Of a stretch of 52,466 bases of DNA, positions 49,329 to 52,466 are shown piece by piece (the first letter of the stretch is position 1; each line of letters starts with the position of its first letter). Location: the NCBI GenBank assembly GCA_910585635.1, contig CAJUFE010000021.1, positions 1 to 52,466 of the forward strand. The letters are read 5' to 3'. The stretch is from an uncultured Lachnospiraceae bacterium (GTDB lineage Bacteria; Bacillota; Clostridia; Lachnospirales; Lachnospiraceae). A program made the position numbers and the translations under genes. The notes below the pieces were generated by a model. The model worked only from the letters and a program-made list of their open reading frames with translations. It was not told where the DNA came from and did not search any database.

Positions 49329-49406
49329 CATCTCTCGATCTTATGATCTATCGACCTTCTCATCTCTCGATCTTATGCTCTATCGGCCTTATCATCTCTC
49401 GATCAG
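49329..49406. repeat. 16-bp tandem repeat, about 5 copies, over the 3' end of pckA
   Basis: Alternating CATCTCTCGATCTTAT and GATCTATCGACCTTCT units (32-bp higher period). It begins three bases after the terminator and covers the pckA stop codon at 49403-49405. Confidence 0.88.
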
Positions 49407-51103
49407 GCGTTCAGCTCATCGACTACCTTCTGGATCGCTGCCAGAGCGTCATCGGGGAGCTTGTCATAGCCTTCTTTGGCCACGGCGAACTCTTTGATCT
49501 CATTTACACGGTCGTTCATGCGGGCCTTTAACTGGCTCACATACTCCGGATCGTTCATATCCGGCACAAAGCCTTCCCAATCCATGATCTCGATATCGGA
49601 GAACGGTCCCCACTGCTTGAAGTCTGCTCTCTTCTCCACGATCGCCTCCAGGATCCCCAGGGTATCGGCCGGTTTTACCTTCTTGCCCATGAAATCACCG
49701 GTGTTCACGATATAGCAGTCTACGTTCTTCTCTTCCACCAGCTTTTTGAACTTCTCATAGTCGTTAGAGAGCGGGTAGGTCCTGAAGGGGTTCGCGTAGG
49801 GTACCACCACCAGCTTGTTGGGATCGACGCCTGGCGCCAGTCTCTCTGCGGAGGATCTCTTCGTAGCCAGGGTAGCGCCCATGACCGATGCTAAGGATGC
49901 GCCTTTCAGCTTGACCACCGGCGGGATGGTAGGATCCTTCATGATCCAGAAGATCGCGTTGACCGGGGCATCGATCTTGTCCACACGGTTCGGGGACCAT
50001 AATTTGGACTTGATGGCACGTCCGTTGCCGTTGCGGATATCTTCGGTGACCAGCTGGATCTTTCCGTCCTCGTCCAAGGTAGCGGAGCAGTTCTGGGCGG
50101 TCAGCAGGTACTTATTATCTGCACATCCGGTGGGATAGTCAGCTGTCTTGTCAAAATAGGTGGGCTCCAATGCGATCGAAGCACAGGTGTCCGTATTGAT
50201 GATGAAAGCGTCATCGTGGAGGACCTTGATCTCATACTTGCCGCCATGCTTTGCGTGGGTCAGGGTGGACTTGCCAGATCCTGACAGACCGTACACTGAT
50301 GCGACGAACTTGCTGCCGTCCCCTAAGAGATATTCCTTCTGGCCGCCGTGGCAGGAAGCATAGCCATTACGGTTGGCGATCGCCCATGCCATGGTCAGGG
50401 TGCCCTTCTTATGCTCGCCGAAATACCGCATGCCCAGGATGCAGGCGCAGTTGGTCTCGGTATTGAAATAGCACAGGGTCTTCTTCTGCGGGTCGGATAA
50501 GCAGTCTAAGGATACGTTGGGACGGTCGGAACCATTCCACTGAGGATCGGAGAAGATGAAGATATCCGCTTCCTTGCCGTCGCCTACCGGCTTGGAATCC
50601 CGGTACATCTTGACATACTCATCGGACATATACTGGAAGTTCAGCATCCAGTTATACATGATGTTCTCTTCGCCCTCCGGGATCAGCAGGTGCGCCTTGA
50701 CCATGAACTCCGGATCCAAGCCCACAAAGACCTCTGCATGGTACATGGTCTTCCAGCGGGATTCATAGACCGCATCCATCGCCACCAGATCCAGTGCCGC
50801 ACAGTTCACGCCTGGCTCACCGGCGATACGGCGGGCAGTGGCATAACGGCCGGTGATCGCGCCGTCATTGAACAGGAGGACCTTCGCATCTTTCTCTAGA
50901 CCAAACTCTTCGCCTCTGTAGACCGGCATATCGGTCACGATCGTGCCAGGAGAATTCTTCGCTAACTCATAGGCTTCCTTCAGGGTGTTCACCTTGATGA
51001 CGTTATTGCCATAAAAAGCCGCCTCGATGATAGATCTTGTTTTGGAAAATCCCGGTTTTCCCTGGCCGATCTCAGCGATCGGATAATACGCTTTTGTTGA
51101 CAT
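49403..51103 (-). CDS. pckA: Phosphoenolpyruvate carboxykinase (ATP)
   Basis: 566 residues. Kinase-1 P-loop YGLSGSGKSTLTH, kinase-2 VLHDDAFIINTD, and FFGEHK-type block GMRYFGEHKKGTLTMAWAIA. Interconverts oxaloacetate and PEP; in gut anaerobes it often runs toward oxaloacetate and conserves ATP. ATG at 51103 follows AGGAGG. Single gene with its own promoter; terminator shared with the sigma operon. Confidence 0.95.
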   Translation of the reverse strand: MSTKAYYPIAEIGQGKPGFSKTRSIIEAAFYGNNVIKVNTLKEAYELAKNSPGTIVTDMPVYRGEEFGLEKDAKVLLFNDGAITGRYATARRIAGEPGVNCAALDLVAMDAVYESRWKTMYHAEVFVGLDPEFMVKAHLLIPEGEENIMYNWMLNFQYMSDEYVKMYRDSKPVGDGKEADIFIFSDPQWNGSDRPNVSLDCLSDPQKKTLCYFNTETNCACILGMRYFGEHKKGTLTMAWAIANRNGYASCHGGQKEYLLGDGSKFVASVYGLSGSGKSTLTHAKHGGKYEIKVLHDDAFIINTDTCASIALEPTYFDKTADYPTGCADNKYLLTAQNCSATLDEDGKIQLVTEDIRNGNGRAIKSKLWSPNRVDKIDAPVNAIFWIMKDPTIPPVVKLKGASLASVMGATLATKRSSAERLAPGVDPNKLVVVPYANPFRTYPLSNDYEKFKKLVEEKNVDCYIVNTGDFMGKKVKPADTLGILEAIVEKRADFKQWGPFSDIEIMDWEGFVPDMNDPEYVSQLKARMNDRVNEIKEFAVAKEGYDKLPDDALAAIQKVVDELNA

Positions 51104-51194
51104 TTTTTAACCTCCTTAGATTAAAATGATCGATGATCGCAAATGTGGAAATGGTAGCAGGATGTCCTTTGATGCCAAAACCAAATTTGAATTC

Positions 51195-51223
51195 ATTATC
51201 TCACTTTGTGAAATAAAAGTCAA
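51195..51223 (-). promoter_or_regulatory. pckA promoter
   Basis: Minus-strand TTGACT (51218-51223), 17 bases, GATAAT (51195-51200); leader about 85 bases. Confidence 0.8.
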
Positions 51224-51251
51224 TACATTTCTCCGAAAAACATGCATTTCG

Positions 51252-51596
51252 TCAGGCCTCATCGATCACCAGGGCGATCATCTCCAGATCCTCTTCGCTG
51301 TTATTCTCCATACTGTGCCACTGCCCGCACTGGATCGTGCAGATATCCCCTGCATGGACCAGGGTCTTTGTCTTGTCGTTGTCGATAAAGGTGCCTTCGC
51401 CCTTTATGATGTAATAGGGCTCCGTATTCCCCACATGCTGATGCCAGCCGATGCTGCAGTGGGGCGGGACCACCACCCGGGCATACATACTGCCGTGGCC
51501 CATCAGCTCCTCTGTACTTAAGATGTGGTAGATCACCACATGACCGGCCCCTCCCCTTAAGTTATCTTTCCTGACCCCTTCATTATGTCTTACCAT
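51252..51596 (-). CDS. Cupin-domain protein
   Basis: 114 residues from ATG 51596 (GGAGG upstream). Single cupin barrel: motif 1 GWHQHVGNTEPYYIIKGEG with two His and Glu for metal, motif 2 AGDICTIQCGQWHSM with the last His. Ligand unknown; relatives bind sugars or organic acids or act as regulators. It lies just upstream of the pckA promoter on the same strand, so some read-through is possible. Confidence 0.88.
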   Translation of the reverse strand: MVRHNEGVRKDNLRGGAGHVVIYHILSTEELMGHGSMYARVVVPPHCSIGWHQHVGNTEPYYIIKGEGTFIDNDKTKTLVHAGDICTIQCGQWHSMENNSEEDLEMIALVIDEA

Positions 51597-51793
51597 ATCG
51601 ATCCTCCTGCTCTCTGCTCTTGATCCTGCCAGTAGATGGGCCATCCCTTTTAACTTAGGATACAGCCCTCTGCCGCGACTTTTAACATCTCTAACAGTAT
51701 ACTGCTAAACAGCAGGAGACTCAATCCTAAAATGTCCTGATATCTTTTGGGGAGTGGACCCTCTGGCCAACCTGTGAAAAGGAACTGGGTCGG

Positions 51794-52466
51794 TCATTTA
51801 AAAAATTCATGGCCGTCATGGCTGAAAAGGAAGGTCAGCTTCCGGTCGAACCACTGGGCATTCTCTCCGGAGGCCTTTCGGTTCATGAAGTAGAGTGCTC
51901 CCTGAGAAGGGTCCTCCCCCTGCAGGGCCCGGTCCACACATTCCACCGTCTCTTTGGTCACCTGCACCCGGTCGATCGCGCCGCTGCTCACCGGGGTGAA
52001 CTGGGACCTTTCATAGACCACGCTGGTGATATCATCAGGAAAGCTGCTGTCCTCTACCCGGTTCATGATCACATTAGCCACCAGGATCTTCCCGGTGCTG
52101 TCGCAGCCTCCGGCCTCCGCCTGGACGATCTTCAGCATCACCTCATAATCCTGCTCATCGTAAGGGATCCTGGCATCGATCGTCTCTCCTGCCTCCGGCG
52201 CTCCCTTTGCCTGTTCGCTATCTGCAGCCGCCAGCTGCTCTTTAGCCGCGGCCTCCTGTCCATCACCTGGAGCCAGCTTTCCGGCAGTCTCTGTCTGTCT
52301 CCTCACTGCCGGGGCCGGCTCTCCCGCCGCTCCGGTCGGGCCGGTTCCTTCAAGCGTCAGTCCTCCCGCCGCCCCGGCCAGGCCGGCTCCTTCAAGCGCC
52401 AGTCCTCCCGTCGCCCCGGCCAGGCCGGCTCCTTCAAGCGCCAGTCCTCCCGTCGCCCCGGCCAGG
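51794..52466 (-). CDS. SleB-like cell wall hydrolase, N-terminus outside the window (partial)
   Basis: The Hydrolase_2 (SleB) domain fills the C-terminal 125 residues: YEVMLKIVQAEAGGCDSTGK with the catalytic Glu, ILVANVIMNRVEDSSFPDDI, QFTPVSSGAIDRVQVT, GALYFMNRKAS. These are lytic transglycosylases or amidases acting on cortex or wall peptidoglycan. The frame remains open from the apparent GTG at 52306 to the window edge through 14-residue repeats (GGLALEGAGLAGAT), so the true start, probably a signal peptide, lies further right. Confidence 0.88.
   Translation of the reverse strand, partial: LAGATGGLALEGAGLAGATGGLALEGAGLAGAAGGLTLEGTGPTGAAGEPAPAVRRQTETAGKLAPGDGQEAAAKEQLAAADSEQAKGAPEAGETIDARIPYDEQDYEVMLKIVQAEAGGCDSTGKILVANVIMNRVEDSSFPDDITSVVYERSQFTPVSSGAIDRVQVTKETVECVDRALQGEDPSQGALYFMNRKASGENAQWFDRKLTFLFSHDGHEFFK
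52321..52466. repeat. 42-bp in-frame tandem repeat, at least 3.5 copies, running off the window
   Basis: Copies at 52321, 52363, 52405 and 52447 (partial), sharing GGCTCCTTCAAGCGCCAGTC; each encodes 14 Gly/Ala/Leu-rich residues in the hydrolase frame. The rightmost copies are nearly identical. Confidence 0.9.

Overview
The window looks like a chromosomal segment of an anaerobic gut-type Firmicute, most likely Lachnospiraceae or a close Clostridial relative. This rests on AGGAGG-type ribosome sites, a YesM/YesN two-component pair beside an ABC sugar importer, a SleB-like spore-cortex hydrolase, a SpoIID-domain protein, BioY, an ATP-dependent PEP carboxykinase, and many small XRE regulators and Uma2 genes. 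No rRNA or tRNA was seen.

Layout. (1) 1-15.2 kb: a long minus-strand exopolysaccharide operon, visibly AT-richer than its flanks. It starts at a promoter near 15.13-15.16 kb and reads leftward: a degenerate tyrosine recombinase, a Cps2T-like transferase, a UDP-sugar epimerase, several GT4/GT2 transferases, a TupA-like ATP-grasp protein, a Wzy-like polymerase, an alpha-1,2-fucosyltransferase, a DUF6625-like protein, an acetyltransferase, a Wzx-like flippase, a DUF6492-like protein and a GT2-GtrA fusion. Two of these genes carry one-base frameshifts in G/C runs. A divergent XRE gene and two palindromes lie over the promoter. (2) 15.8-18.7 kb: an AAA-ATPase/PD-(D/E)XK protein and a threonine-aldolase-like enzyme. 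(3) 18.8-30.6 kb: a glycan-use locus with a DeoR regulator, YesM/YesN signalling, a sugar ABC importer, GH115 and GH28. (4) 30.7-34.3 kb: an Fe-alcohol dehydrogenase, class II aldolase and IolC-like kinase operon with a permease remnant. (5) 34.3-39.7 kb: an accessory patch of small regulators, a HicB antitoxin with a HicA relic, two Uma2 genes plus a third relic, a broken S24 repressor and a truncated integrase. (6) 39.8-52.5 kb: core functions (bioY, SpoIID-like, AI-2E transporter, a structured ncRNA, deoB-deoC, an ECF sigma/anti-sigma unit, pckA, a cupin, a SleB-like hydrolase).

How they work together. The EPS operon would build, modify (fucosyl, acetyl), flip and polymerise a repeat unit; the initiating sugar-phosphate transferase is not in the window. 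In the glycan locus, the histidine kinase and regulator probably sense a sugar and drive the importer, whose cargo is trimmed inside the cell by GH115 and GH28. The kinase, aldolase and dehydrogenase would phosphorylate, split and reduce an inositol- or deoxygluconate-like compound.

The most unusual property is the number of short tandem repeats (periods 10, 11, 15, 16, 21/63, 27, 39, 42 and 45 bp). Some sit in frame inside core enzymes. Three fill the space between a stop codon and the neighbouring terminator hairpin at convergent gene pairs. Other points to follow are the catalytically empty recombinase heading the EPS operon, an in-frame TGA in the DNA-binding domain of the response regulator, the independent ncRNA at 44.8-45.0 kb, and a roughly fourfold excess of GATC in the segments I counted.
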